Source of the DNA: Clostridia bacterium
Lineage (GTDB): Bacteria; Bacillota_A; Clostridia; Christensenellales; Borkfalkiaceae
Assembly: GCA_017504735.1 (NCBI GenBank)
Contig: JAFVQP010000168.1
Coordinates: 1 to 13,480, forward strand
Length of the DNA: 13,480 nucleotides
Direction: 5' to 3'
Shown here piece after piece: positions 7,072 to 13,480 of this stretch (positions are counted from its first letter, which is position 1; the number at the start of each line of letters is the position of its first letter). Made by a program: the position numbers and the translations under genes. The notes below the pieces were generated by a model that ran no database searches, was not told the DNA's origin, and was given only the letters and a program-made list of their open reading frames with translations.

Positions 7072-8661
7072 TCAATACACGTCGGGCAAATCGTTTAAAA
7101 ATAATACTGCATCCCCTTCCTGCAAAAGCCCTTTCAGCACATCCTGTGCTTTTTGTAAAGTTTCTACTTTTATCAAAGCAGAAGTGTCACCCCCCGCCTT
7201 TTCGTAACCGTTTTTCACTGCATTTACCAAAGTATTGCCGACCAAAATTGTTTTATCAAACCCAGCTTTTGCCAACTTTTCACCCAGCGCGCCGTTGATT
7301 TTTTCCTCTAAAATTCCACACTCGACAATCCCAGGGGTAACGATGTATTTTCTACCCAAAAAACGCTTTAACGCCGCAATCGCCTCGTCCGCGCCCTTGG
7401 GGTTGCAATTATAACCATCGTCTAGAATATATACGCCGCCGTTTTCGATGAGCTGTAAACGGTGTGGTATGGGTTTCAGCTTTTCCACGCCGCGCACAAT
7501 TTCATCCGCAGTTAAACCCAACTCCAGGGCAATATATACCGCCAAACGAATATTTTCCACCGCCATTTTACCAAGTAAAACGGTTTTCATCTCCACCGTT
7601 TCCCCGAAAATACGCATCGTAAACGCCGTTGCCGCCGCACCCATATCCGCCTCAAACGCTTCGTCGTCGATAAGCACCGTTTTTCCGATTTCCTCGGAAA
7701 ATTCTTGTTCAAGGTACGGCTTCAAATCTGCGCCGCAAACCACTTTCTTTGCGCCGCAACGCAAAATTTCACTCTTTTCTCGCCAAATATTATCAAGTGA
7801 GCCAAACCCCTGAATATGTTGTTCACACACGCCCGTAAACACAGCGTAGTCGGGCTTCACAATACCGCACAGCTCAGCAATATCCCCGGCTTTACGCGCG
7901 CCCATTTCCGCAATAAAAATTTGCTTATTGTCAAAATCAGGGGAACACACCGTCTTTGCAATGCCCATCGGGGTATTGAAAGATTCTGGGGTTGCCACCA
8001 CCGAATATTTCTCGGATAGAATGGTTTTTAAGATATTTTTTACCGAGGTTTTACCGTAACTACCCACAACACCGATACGGATAATTTCTTTCTCGTCTAA
8101 TACCTGCCCCGCCCGTTTTACAAATTTACTGTTCCTTTTCTCTTCATACCAAGCGGTTGAAAGGTTTGCCCCCAACAACAAAATCGGGGTCAAAATCGGC
8201 ATAACCGCAACAGGCACATAAGCAATCAAACCGTATAAATCCGAACCATTCCACTCCGCAAGGAAGGTAAGACCTGCCATGAGGATATAGCTGACGCAAG
8301 CGGTAAAAAAGGCATAAACCACAAACAGCCGTCTTAATCTACCTGTAAAAGTGACAGGCACTTTTAAGGCATACTTCGCATCCACACGCCAAAAGAGAAG
8401 CAATAAGCCAAAGAAAGGAATAGATGCAACCAGCAACGCCTCTTGCGTACCCAAAAACGAAAAACACAACGCGGTTACCGCAGAGGTCAAAGCAAGACAT
8501 AATGCAAGCACCGCAAGGCGGTTAAAATACAAATTGTCTTTCCGTTTTAACCAACGCCAAAAAGTGCCGTACTTATAGCCGCTTTGTTGCAACGCCCCCA
8601 TCATTTTCACCGTGGAAAGGCACAGCAACAGCGTTGTTAAAAGGCATGCTATGATCCTCAT
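7072..8661 (-). CDS. murF: Membrane-anchored MurF-type Mur ligase
   Basis: 529 residues from ATG 8661, which has GGAGG (8674-8670) 8 nt upstream; the ATG at 8676 overlaps that site and is rejected. Residues 1-170 hold about five hydrophobic segments (near 2-20, 48-70, 75-92, 111-134, 143-166) where canonical MurF has its soluble UDP-MurNAc-tripeptide-binding domain. The remainder is a full Mur ligase: P-loop GSYGKTS (200-206), ESFNTPMGIAKT (226-237), AEMGARKAGDI (251-261), a probable carbamylated Lys296 (REKSEI), and DDGYNCNP (414-421) of the MurF/MurE C-terminal domain. MurF adds D-Ala-D-Ala to the muramoyl tripeptide with ATP. The next gene downstream, ddl, makes that dipeptide, which supports the MurF role. 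It could instead be a paralogue acting on another substrate; the N-terminus is clearly atypical. Confidence 0.82.
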   Translation of the reverse strand: MRIIACLLTTLLLCLSTVKMMGALQQSGYKYGTFWRWLKRKDNLYFNRLAVLALCLALTSAVTALCFSFLGTQEALLVASIPFFGLLLLFWRVDAKYALKVPVTFTGRLRRLFVVYAFFTACVSYILMAGLTFLAEWNGSDLYGLIAYVPVAVMPILTPILLLGANLSTAWYEEKRNSKFVKRAGQVLDEKEIIRIGVVGSYGKTSVKNILKTILSEKYSVVATPESFNTPMGIAKTVCSPDFDNKQIFIAEMGARKAGDIAELCGIVKPDYAVFTGVCEQHIQGFGSLDNIWREKSEILRCGAKKVVCGADLKPYLEQEFSEEIGKTVLIDDEAFEADMGAAATAFTMRIFGETVEMKTVLLGKMAVENIRLAVYIALELGLTADEIVRGVEKLKPIPHRLQLIENGGVYILDDGYNCNPKGADEAIAALKRFLGRKYIVTPGIVECGILEEKINGALGEKLAKAGFDKTILVGNTLVNAVKNGYEKAGGDTSALIKVETLQKAQDVLKGLLQEGDAVLFLNDLPDVY

Positions 8662-9385
8662 TGTTATTTCCTCCATAGAAAAATTCTTCTGCGATAATGT
8701 TAAACGTCAGCGGATGCTCCGCAAACGCAAAATGTCCGCCGTCCATCATCACACATTTGCCACGTTTCACGCATACCAGGTATGCGTCCACCTCTTTTTT
8801 TGGGGTAGTTGTGTCCGATTTTCCTTGCACAAACAGCACTTCGTTTTCAATCTTACGTGCATCCGTGCGCAAGTCCTCGTTGACAATTTTTTTATAGCTT
8901 TCACGCATGATTGGAGGCAAGGTACGGTATTCCGCACTGCCAAACCGTTTTTCCGCAAACTTAGGCGCAATACGACGCACGACCCGATAAGTTTTCACCT
9001 TCAGGTGATAGCGAAATCCACGTTTCAACACCACGCCTGCCGCGCCCGTCAATAACATTTTATCAAAGCAATCGGGCGAGATTGATGCCATTTTTACCGC
9101 CACCCGACAACCGAATGAATGAGCGATTACGTGCGGTTTTTGCACGTTGAGCAACCGCAAAACCTCTTGCGTCCAATGGGCATAATCCTCGACGGAAAAA
9201 GGTGCTTTTAACGGTGCGCTACCGCCAAAGCCCACAAAGTCAATTGCAGTCACCCGAAAAAATCGGGAAAAATAATTTATTTGCGCCGTAAAAGCTTCCT
9301 TCGAAGAAAGATATCCATGCAAGAAAACCAAATCCTTACCTTTCCCCATTTGTAAAAACGCAACCTCGGATAAAGAAACCGCCAT
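8573..9385 (-). CDS. Alpha/beta-hydrolase fold protein
   Basis: 270 residues. The fold is recognisable from the FLHGYLSS oxyanion loop (21-28), DFVGFGGSAP (49-58), the nucleophile elbow AHSFG with Ser90, GKSDTTTP with Asp191, and GGHFAFAEHP with His218. The triad Ser90-Asp191-His218 appears intact. The family's usual end falls near residue 238; the last 30 or so residues (NNNEDHSMP onward) read into the next gene and overlap it by 89 nt. The substrate cannot be told from sequence; the family includes esterases, lipases and C-C hydrolases. AGGAGA overlaps the rimI stop (gap of 7 nt), so it is translated from the same mRNA. Its place between rimI and the cell-wall genes suggests a housekeeping role, but that is only inference. 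Confidence 0.87.
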   Translation of the reverse strand: MAVSLSEVAFLQMGKGKDLVFLHGYLSSKEAFTAQINYFSRFFRVTAIDFVGFGGSAPLKAPFSVEDYAHWTQEVLRLLNVQKPHVIAHSFGCRVAVKMASISPDCFDKMLLTGAAGVVLKRGFRYHLKVKTYRVVRRIAPKFAEKRFGSAEYRTLPPIMRESYKKIVNEDLRTDARKIENEVLFVQGKSDTTTPKKEVDAYLVCVKRGKCVMMDGGHFAFAEHPLTFNIIAEEFFYGGNNNEDHSMPFNNAVAVPFHGENDGGVATKRL

Positions 9386-9392
9386 TCGTCTC

Positions 9393-9824
9393 CTATAAGC
9401 TTTTTTGCATCAAGTGCGCATCCTCGCCGTCTGGGTAGTAGTTTTCCCTTAACCCATACTTTTCATAACCATACTTTTCGTATAAACCGATGGCGCTTTG
9501 GTTGGAAACGCGCACCTCTAACAGCATTCTCTCCGCACCAAACGTCTTGGCGTAGTCGTGCATTTTTTCAAGTAAAAGTTTCCCAATGCCCTTCCCTCTA
9601 TGGGTGGGCGCAACGGCGATATTTGCAAGCTCAGCGTCTTCAAAAAGAAGAATCAAGCATCCGTAACCGCATACCTGCCCCCCTTCTTCTGCCAAAAAGG
9701 TGTGATAAACAGGAAACCGCAAGGTATCCTTTAACATCCCCTCCGTCCACGGATCGGCAAAGCTGCTATTCTCGATATCCGCAATTTGCGGGATATCTTT
9801 TTCCTCCCAAGCACGGACAATCAT
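9393..9824 (-). CDS. rimI: RimI-type N-acetyltransferase (GNAT)
   Basis: 143 residues of a single GNAT domain. Acetyl-CoA binding motif A is NIAVAPTHRGKGIGKLLL, with the R-G-K-G-I-G pyrophosphate loop. The later YEKYGYEKYGLRENYYPDGEDAHLM segment is typical of RimI. E. coli RimI acetylates the N-terminal Ala of ribosomal protein S18; homologues in other bacteria act on wider sets of N-termini. Its ATG overlaps the tsaB stop in an ATGA arrangement, indicating translational coupling. The tsaB-rimI pairing is widespread and supports RimI over other GNAT families. In many genomes tsaD comes next; here a hydrolase gene does. Confidence 0.9.
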   Translation of the reverse strand: MIVRAWEEKDIPQIADIENSSFADPWTEGMLKDTLRFPVYHTFLAEEGGQVCGYGCLILLFEDAELANIAVAPTHRGKGIGKLLLEKMHDYAKTFGAERMLLEVRVSNQSAIGLYEKYGYEKYGLRENYYPDGEDAHLMQKSL

Positions 9825-10450
9825 TTGCCGTCGGCGCGGTTAAGCTCCGCCGAGCTTTTTCTAACGTACAATGCCGTCAATTCGCCAAATTTTCCCATTT
9901 CACCAAGCGCGGTTACCGCCTTTTCCAACCCCACGCAAGGGTCAACCAACTGCACCGCAACCTTTTCCGCAAGGGGTAACGTTGTACAAGCAATAAGGGC
10001 ATACCCTTCCGCCGTCAAAGCAAGCACTTCCTCTTCCGTCAAATAAGCAGGCTCATACACCATTTGCCCGTTTTCATAACCGCAGGCATAGTAACAATCG
10101 TGCAAGGCATCTACCAAGCAAAGCACTTTACCATCTAACGCATTATATGCAAGCACGTCAAAAGAGGTGACGGGCAAAGCAGGTTTTCCAAACGCCAAAC
10201 AGAACCCTTTCACCACCGATATCCCAATACGAATCCCCGTGAAAGAGCCAGCGCCAACCACTGCCGCAAAGAAATCACACTCCTCAAGGCGCATATCAGC
10301 CTTTTTCAAAGCTTCTTCCACCGCAGGCATCACAGAAACGGAATGTTTCATTGCGCAATCTGGTATAAACACCGTATGCGCTACGCCGTTTTTCATCGCC
10401 ATCACAGCAAGATGGTTATTGCTGGTATCTACCGCCAAAAAATTTTTCAT
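9821..10450 (-). CDS. tsaB: TsaB, t6A37 tRNA modification subunit
   Basis: 209 residues of the ASKHA-fold TsaB family. The N-terminus FLAVDTSNNHLAV is the degenerate phosphate-1 loop. MKHSVSVMPAVEEAL and GAGSFTGIRIGISVVKG are the family's most conserved segments, and the C-terminus carries ALYVRKSSAE. TsaB forms a complex with TsaD and TsaE that transfers threonylcarbamoyl from TC-AMP to A37 of ANN-decoding tRNAs; TsaB itself is a non-catalytic scaffold. It starts 3 nt after the tsaE stop, with GGAG 6 nt before ATG 10450 overlapping the tsaE stop region. tsaD is not in this window. Confidence 0.93.
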   Translation of the reverse strand: MKNFLAVDTSNNHLAVMAMKNGVAHTVFIPDCAMKHSVSVMPAVEEALKKADMRLEECDFFAAVVGAGSFTGIRIGISVVKGFCLAFGKPALPVTSFDVLAYNALDGKVLCLVDALHDCYYACGYENGQMVYEPAYLTEEEVLALTAEGYALIACTTLPLAEKVAVQLVDPCVGLEKAVTALGEMGKFGELTALYVRKSSAELNRADGK

Positions 10451-10453
10451 ACT

Positions 10454-10864
10454 TTACTCCGTTTCGTACTCGATTTCACGCTCGTTTTCACTAATTTTAC
10501 GGATATAAACCCGCTTTACCTTGCGAGGTAATAACGGCGCAATATTTTGCGCCCACTCAATCAGACAAATTCCACCCATATCAAAGTAGTCCGCAAGGCC
10601 CAAATTTTCCGCTTGCGCAACCGATTCGATACGGTAACAGTCGTAGTGGAATAACCGACCGTCGTAATCGTTCATATATGCGTAGGTCGGGCTGGTGACC
10701 TCTTCTTCAATGTCAAGTCCCTTCGCTACGCCCTTGGAAAACACCGTTTTCCCAGCACCCATGTCACCGTCCAACAAAACAACGTCCCCGGCACGTAAGG
10801 TCTTTGCGTAGTTCTCCGCAAACTTTTCCGTTTCTTCTCTCGATTTTGAAATAAAGATAGCCAT
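10454..10864 (-). CDS. tsaE: TsaE, ATPase of the t6A37 complex
   Basis: 136 residues with a Walker A motif GDMGAGKT (33-40), the SPTYAY segment (58-63) typical of TsaE, HYDCYRI (73-79) and LIEWAQNI (101-108). TsaE is a small P-loop ATPase that regulates TsaB-TsaD turnover during threonylcarbamoyl-adenosine synthesis. The length is normal for the family. No proper ribosome binding site is present: AGGA lies only 2 nt before the ATG. The promoter's TATAAT ends 6 nt before the start codon, so the mRNA is predicted to be leaderless or nearly so. It heads the tsaE-tsaB-rimI-hydrolase-murF-ddl run. Confidence 0.95.
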   Translation of the reverse strand: MAIFISKSREETEKFAENYAKTLRAGDVVLLDGDMGAGKTVFSKGVAKGLDIEEEVTSPTYAYMNDYDGRLFHYDCYRIESVAQAENLGLADYFDMGGICLIEWAQNIAPLLPRKVKRVYIRKISENEREIEYETE

Positions 10865-10870
10865 AATCCT

Positions 10871-10899
10871 ATTATAATACCTCTTGGTAAAATTTGCAA
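10871..10899 (-). promoter_or_regulatory. Promoter of the tsaE-ddl unit, placed at the start codon
   Basis: Minus-strand TTGCAA (10899-10894, 4 of 6) lies 17 bp from a perfect TATAAT (10876-10871). The expected transcription start, 6-8 nt downstream of the -10 box, falls on or just beside the tsaE ATG at 10864. Confidence 0.66.
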
Positions 10900-10918
10900 T
10901 CGTTTAGCGAAAATTCCA

Positions 10919-11551
10919 TCAAATTTTCATCTTTTTTAAGAAATTTGACAGCCGTTTATACAAAAGCATGGTGATAACCCCTACCGCAACGGTTTTGATG
11001 AGGTTAAAAATTAAAACCGCCGCCCAAAACGCCGCAAAAGCCTGCGTCACCGACATCCCGTAAATACTACCGCCGAGTAAAAGCGCAAAGGTCGGAAAAA
11101 TTAAAAATCGGTTGGCAAGTAAAGCGGTCCCCGTCGCAATGATACATGCGCCCGAAAGAGATAAAACAACCGTCTTTAAATTTCTACGAATTTGATACAA
11201 AATCGACGGTAAGAGTATGTATGAAGAAGTGATGATAAAATTCGCCAATTCCCCTGCGCACATCGAGGTCGAAGTAAGACAGCGCAAGCCTTCTTTTAGA
11301 AGACATACGATCACCCCTTCCACAGGCCCAAGCAGGAAGGATATCAGGACGATAAAAACGTTACCGAAATCCAGCTTTAAAAATTCCGCCCCAAACAAGG
11401 GTAGGGGGATCTCCAAAAAGCTAACCGCATAGCTAAGCGCGACAAACACCGCCATAAACGCCAAACGCTTGGCTGTAAAATGGGTTTTTATGGTATTTTT
11501 TGTCGTTGAACGCATACCTACCCCTTCCATTTGCTCAATTTCCGTTTTCAT
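10919..11551 (-). CDS. ribU: RibU-type substrate-binding (S) component of a riboflavin ECF transporter
   Basis: 210 residues with about six hydrophobic segments from residue 30 onward. The RibU family pattern is visible: EFLKLDFGNVFIVLI then SFLLGPVEGVIVCLLKEGL, GELANFI (100-106), and NRFLIFP (147-153). The S component binds riboflavin and works with the shared EcfA/EcfA'/EcfT module, whose genes are not here. An FMN riboswitch directly upstream gives independent support for riboflavin as substrate. The start is ATG 11551 with GAGG 5 nt upstream; the frame extends to a GTG at 11557 but that lies within the Shine-Dalgarno region. The N-terminal 25 residues are polar and lie outside the conserved domain, so an internal ATG (for example residue 8 or 13) cannot be excluded. 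Confidence 0.93.
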   Translation of the reverse strand: MKTEIEQMEGVGMRSTTKNTIKTHFTAKRLAFMAVFVALSYAVSFLEIPLPLFGAEFLKLDFGNVFIVLISFLLGPVEGVIVCLLKEGLRCLTSTSMCAGELANFIITSSYILLPSILYQIRRNLKTVVLSLSGACIIATGTALLANRFLIFPTFALLLGGSIYGMSVTQAFAAFWAAVLIFNLIKTVAVGVITMLLYKRLSNFLKKMKI

Positions 11552-11562
11552 AAACACCTCGC

Positions 11563-11595
11563 ATAAAAAATAAAACGCCCTACATTTAGGGCGTT
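11563..11595 (-). terminator. Riboswitch-controlled intrinsic terminator before ribU
   Basis: AACGCCCTA (11595-11587) and TAGGGCGTT (11582-11574) form a 9-bp perfect stem with a 4-nt loop, followed by TTATTTTTT. The ribU ribosome binding site follows directly. This is the expected OFF switch of the expression platform when FMN is bound. Confidence 0.9.
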
Positions 11596-11604
11596 AAAAC
11601 ATCG

Positions 11605-11625
11605 AAAAATAACCGCAAAACGGTT
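11605..11625 (-). terminator. Second, weaker hairpin between FMN aptamer and main terminator
   Basis: AACCG and CGGTT (11625-11621 and 11615-11611) pair around a TTTTG loop and are followed by ATTTTT. The stem has only five pairs. It may be a minor terminator or part of an alternative antiterminator fold. Confidence 0.4.
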
Positions 11626-11628
11626 TTC

Positions 11629-11742
11629 GCCTTTTTCATCCGGACTATACCGTCGGTATCGGAATTTCACCGATTCGGGAACGGCAACCGCCGTTCTTCG
11701 CAGACTTTACTGCCGGTGAGGAATTACACCTCGCCCCAAAGC
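11629..11742 (-). ncRNA. FMN riboswitch (RFN element)
   Basis: The minus strand contains all conserved blocks of the RFN aptamer in order: GGGGCGAGGTGTAATTCCTC, ACCGGCAGTAAAGTCTGCGA, a variable P4 hairpin (ACGGCGGTTGCCGT), ATCGGTGAAATTCCGAT, and CCGACGGTATAGTCCGGATG. GCTTT (11742-11738) pairs with AAGGC (11633-11629) as P1. FMN binding should favour the downstream terminator and stop ribU expression when flavin is plentiful. The predicted transcription start falls at the first aptamer base. Confidence 0.97.
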
Positions 11743-11748
11743 TATTGT

Positions 11749-11777
11749 ATTATACTATATCCTCAATACCTTGTCAA
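11749..11777 (-). promoter_or_regulatory. Perfect-consensus sigma-A promoter of the riboswitch-ribU unit
   Basis: TTGACA (11777-11772), 17 bp, TATAAT (11754-11749): both boxes are exact and the spacing is optimal. The -35 box overlaps the stop codon of the sensor kinase gene. Transcription should start near 11742, the beginning of P1. Confidence 0.92.
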
Positions 11778-13309
11778 GTATTTTCATCCTCAACGAGAGG
11801 GAAAAAGACATAGAAGGTACTCCCCTTCCCCACTTCGCTATCCACACCAAAAACAAAGCCGTGACGTTCTAAAACCGTCTTTACAATAGACAAGCCCAGC
11901 CCCGTACCGCGTACAGGACGTTTGTGCGTTTCCGTCGAACGATAATACCTATTCCAAATTTCAGGGATTTTTTCAGGCTTAATCCCCTTACCCGTATCCG
12001 TGACCGAGAAACGGCACGCTCCGTTTTCTGCTTTTTTCAATTTCACGTACACCGTTTTATCGTCGCCTGTATAGTTGGCGGCGTTGCCGATTAAGTTATA
12101 CAACACCTGTCCAAGTTTGATTTCATCGCCGCGTGTGTACAAATCCTCGTCAATGTCCGTGATAAATTGATATCCTTTCGTCTCCGTAAGGTAATCAAAC
12201 CGCCCAAGCGTTTCTTCCACGTACGCAGAGATATCAAAGGTAGTCATTTTGATTTCCTCAATACCAGAACTAATCTTCGATAAATCGAGTACGTCGCTTA
12301 CCAACGAAGCGAGTCGATCTGCCTCATCGACGATTACCTGCGCGTGTTTGTTGCGTTTTTCGGGAATATCCCCCGATATCTCCATAATCATCGACGCATA
12401 CCCTTTTATCATCGTCAAAGGGGTCTTAAAATCGTGGGAAACGTTGGCAATCAAATCCTTTTGCATGCGGTCGGTTTTCGACAGTTCATCTCTTGCATAG
12501 TTCAACGCTTCAGCAAGCTGTACAAGCTCACGACCATAAATTTCACCGCTGTTAAAGTCAACGTCAAAATTCCCCTGCGCCAAACGCCGCGCTTTTTTTG
12601 TCATTTCCGTAATGGGGTTTGTAAACCAACCCGACACCGCACTCGTCACCGCAAAGGACAACACAAATACAAAAATAGAAGTCAAAACCACGCGCGAATT
12701 CATACGCGCAGACACCGTTTCAATAAGGTCGAGCGATTTACCGACGTAAATATAATTATCTACCCCTTTATACAGTTCCAACTTTGCCGCATAGATATAT
12801 ACCCCGTCCCCTTCATAAACGGCGTAATCCTCTTCCGAATCCCCCAAGTGTTGCAACAAACTAGGCATTTGCTCGGTGAAATGGAATTGGTCCTCAATTT
12901 CAGGGTTATTGACGTCAAAACTCGGTTCTTGAGGGAACAGCACGTTGCCCTCATCGTCCAAAATATACAATTCTACGTTGTTCGCATGCGCAAGAAAACG
13001 CACGTAACCGCTAAAGCTCCCCCCTGCCCATTCAGGGATTTCTGCGGATAAATCACGCTCAATTCGCTGTCCTTTTTCCGTAACCTCGCGAGAAGCCTGC
13101 CCTTTGTAGGTTTGGGTCAAAACCACACGTTGAGAAATTGCAACCGACAGCACAATAAACAAAGAAAGCACGGTAAAAATCGCCCACAGCAAGAAATAAA
13201 TACTGGTGGAGCTTTGCACACGGCGCAAACGCTCAAAACGGCGCATTTTCCGTATCTTTTTATATTCCGCCTTTTCCAAGGGGTTGTTCGGTTGCCATTG
13301 TTCCTTCAT
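11774..13309 (-). CDS. Two-component sensor histidine kinase with HAMP domain
   Basis: 511 residues. A basic cytoplasmic N-terminus (1-35) precedes TM1 (about 36-58), an extracellular sensor region (about 59-206) and TM2 (207-229). HAMP (about 228-280) leads to a HisKA dimerisation domain with SHDFKTPLTMIKGY (His292 is the phosphorylation site). The catalytic HATPase domain has NLIGNAANY (405-413), DTGKGI (438-443) and GTGLGLSIVK (468-477). The sensor part includes NVELYILDDEGNVLFP, which looks like a PAS/Cache-type fold, but its ligand cannot be told. It starts 10 nt after the response regulator stop and has no strong ribosome binding site of its own; a GAGG 15 nt upstream lies in the regulator gene, so coupling is likely. 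The 3' end carries the ribU promoter. Confidence 0.95.
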   Translation of the reverse strand: MKEQWQPNNPLEKAEYKKIRKMRRFERLRRVQSSTSIYFLLWAIFTVLSLFIVLSVAISQRVVLTQTYKGQASREVTEKGQRIERDLSAEIPEWAGGSFSGYVRFLAHANNVELYILDDEGNVLFPQEPSFDVNNPEIEDQFHFTEQMPSLLQHLGDSEEDYAVYEGDGVYIYAAKLELYKGVDNYIYVGKSLDLIETVSARMNSRVVLTSIFVFVLSFAVTSAVSGWFTNPITEMTKKARRLAQGNFDVDFNSGEIYGRELVQLAEALNYARDELSKTDRMQKDLIANVSHDFKTPLTMIKGYASMIMEISGDIPEKRNKHAQVIVDEADRLASLVSDVLDLSKISSGIEEIKMTTFDISAYVEETLGRFDYLTETKGYQFITDIDEDLYTRGDEIKLGQVLYNLIGNAANYTGDDKTVYVKLKKAENGACRFSVTDTGKGIKPEKIPEIWNRYYRSTETHKRPVRGTGLGLSIVKTVLERHGFVFGVDSEVGKGSTFYVFFPLVEDENT

Positions 13310-13319
13310 GCTTTATCGA

Positions 13320-13480
13320 TTATTCCTCAAACTTATACCCCAAACCACGCAGAGTAACGATGAATTTCCTATAATCCTTCAAATTACCGCGCAACATCTT
13401 CACATGCGTATCCACAGTACGGTCGTCACCATAGAAGTCAAACCCCCACACGTCGTAAAGGAGCTTTTCGCGGGTCAAAG
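13320..13480 (-). CDS. OmpR/PhoB-type response regulator, C-terminal DNA-binding domain only (cut by the window edge)
   Basis: The minus strand is open from the right edge (after a partial codon) to TAA at 13322-13320, giving 52 residues. LTREKLLYDVWGF, DRTVDTHVKMLR and VTLRGLGYKFEE are the recognition helix and the C-terminal hairpin of the winged-helix domain of the OmpR family. The receiver domain lies outside the window. The partner is the sensor kinase directly downstream. Confidence 0.93.
   Translation of the reverse strand, partial: LTREKLLYDVWGFDFYGDDRTVDTHVKMLRGNLKDYRKFIVTLRGLGYKFEE

Noticed and set aside
10889..10927. AAAATTTG / CAAATTTT inverted repeat after ribU as a possible terminator.
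   Set aside because: Eight almost entirely A/T pairs with a 23-nt loop and no T tract. It overlaps the tsaE -35 box and the ribU stop, so composition explains it better.
1..13480. CRISPR arrays, tRNA or rRNA genes, and insertion sequences.
   Set aside because: No evenly spaced repeats, cloverleaf, rRNA segment or transposase was seen on either strand.

Overview
The window looks like a chromosomal segment of a low-to-mid GC member of the Bacillota (Firmicutes), probably an anaerobic gut-type clostridial lineage. Grounds: near-consensus sigma-A promoters (TTGACA-17-TATAAT), GGAGG-type ribosome binding sites, a Gram-positive cell-wall gene set, a RibU-type riboflavin ECF transporter under an FMN riboswitch, and an obgE-yhbY pair. 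Assignment below class level would be a guess.

Layout. All chromosomal genes lie on the minus strand, so transcription runs right to left. From right to left: (a) 13480-11774, a two-component system: the 3' end of an OmpR-type response regulator (cut by the window edge) and a HAMP sensor kinase. (b) 11777-10919, a perfect-consensus promoter, an FMN riboswitch with a terminator-type expression platform, and ribU. (c) 10899-5879, a tight unit tsaE-tsaB-rimI-alpha/beta hydrolase-murF-like-ddl, with its own promoter placed so that the mRNA should be nearly leaderless at tsaE. It joins tRNA t6A synthesis to D-Ala-D-Ala formation and addition. (d) 5827-3113, obgE with its own promoter, a 420-bp repeat-bearing spacer, yhbY and grpE, closed by a strong intrinsic terminator. 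(e) 3056-1280, an M1-type metallopeptidase lipoprotein and an FmdB-type zinc-ribbon protein with its own promoter.

The left 1.26 kb differs. It is the only plus-strand gene, open at the left edge, and it ends with a domain resembling the ADP-ribosyltransferase modules of phage and conjugative-element 'polyvalent' proteins. A hairpin terminator at 1280-1311 separates it from the chromosomal genes by convergent transcription, so the window probably catches the end of an integrated mobile element, though no attachment site was identified.

Most of the window is ordinary housekeeping. The items most worth a second look are the Mur ligase whose usual N-terminal substrate-binding domain is replaced by about five membrane segments, the repeat array between obgE and yhbY, the near-leaderless tsaE promoter, the 89-nt overlap between the hydrolase and murF-like genes, and the mobile-element ART protein. 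Several starts were set by ribosome binding sites to a position inside the longest open frame (fmdB-like, grpE, ddl, murF-like, ribU).
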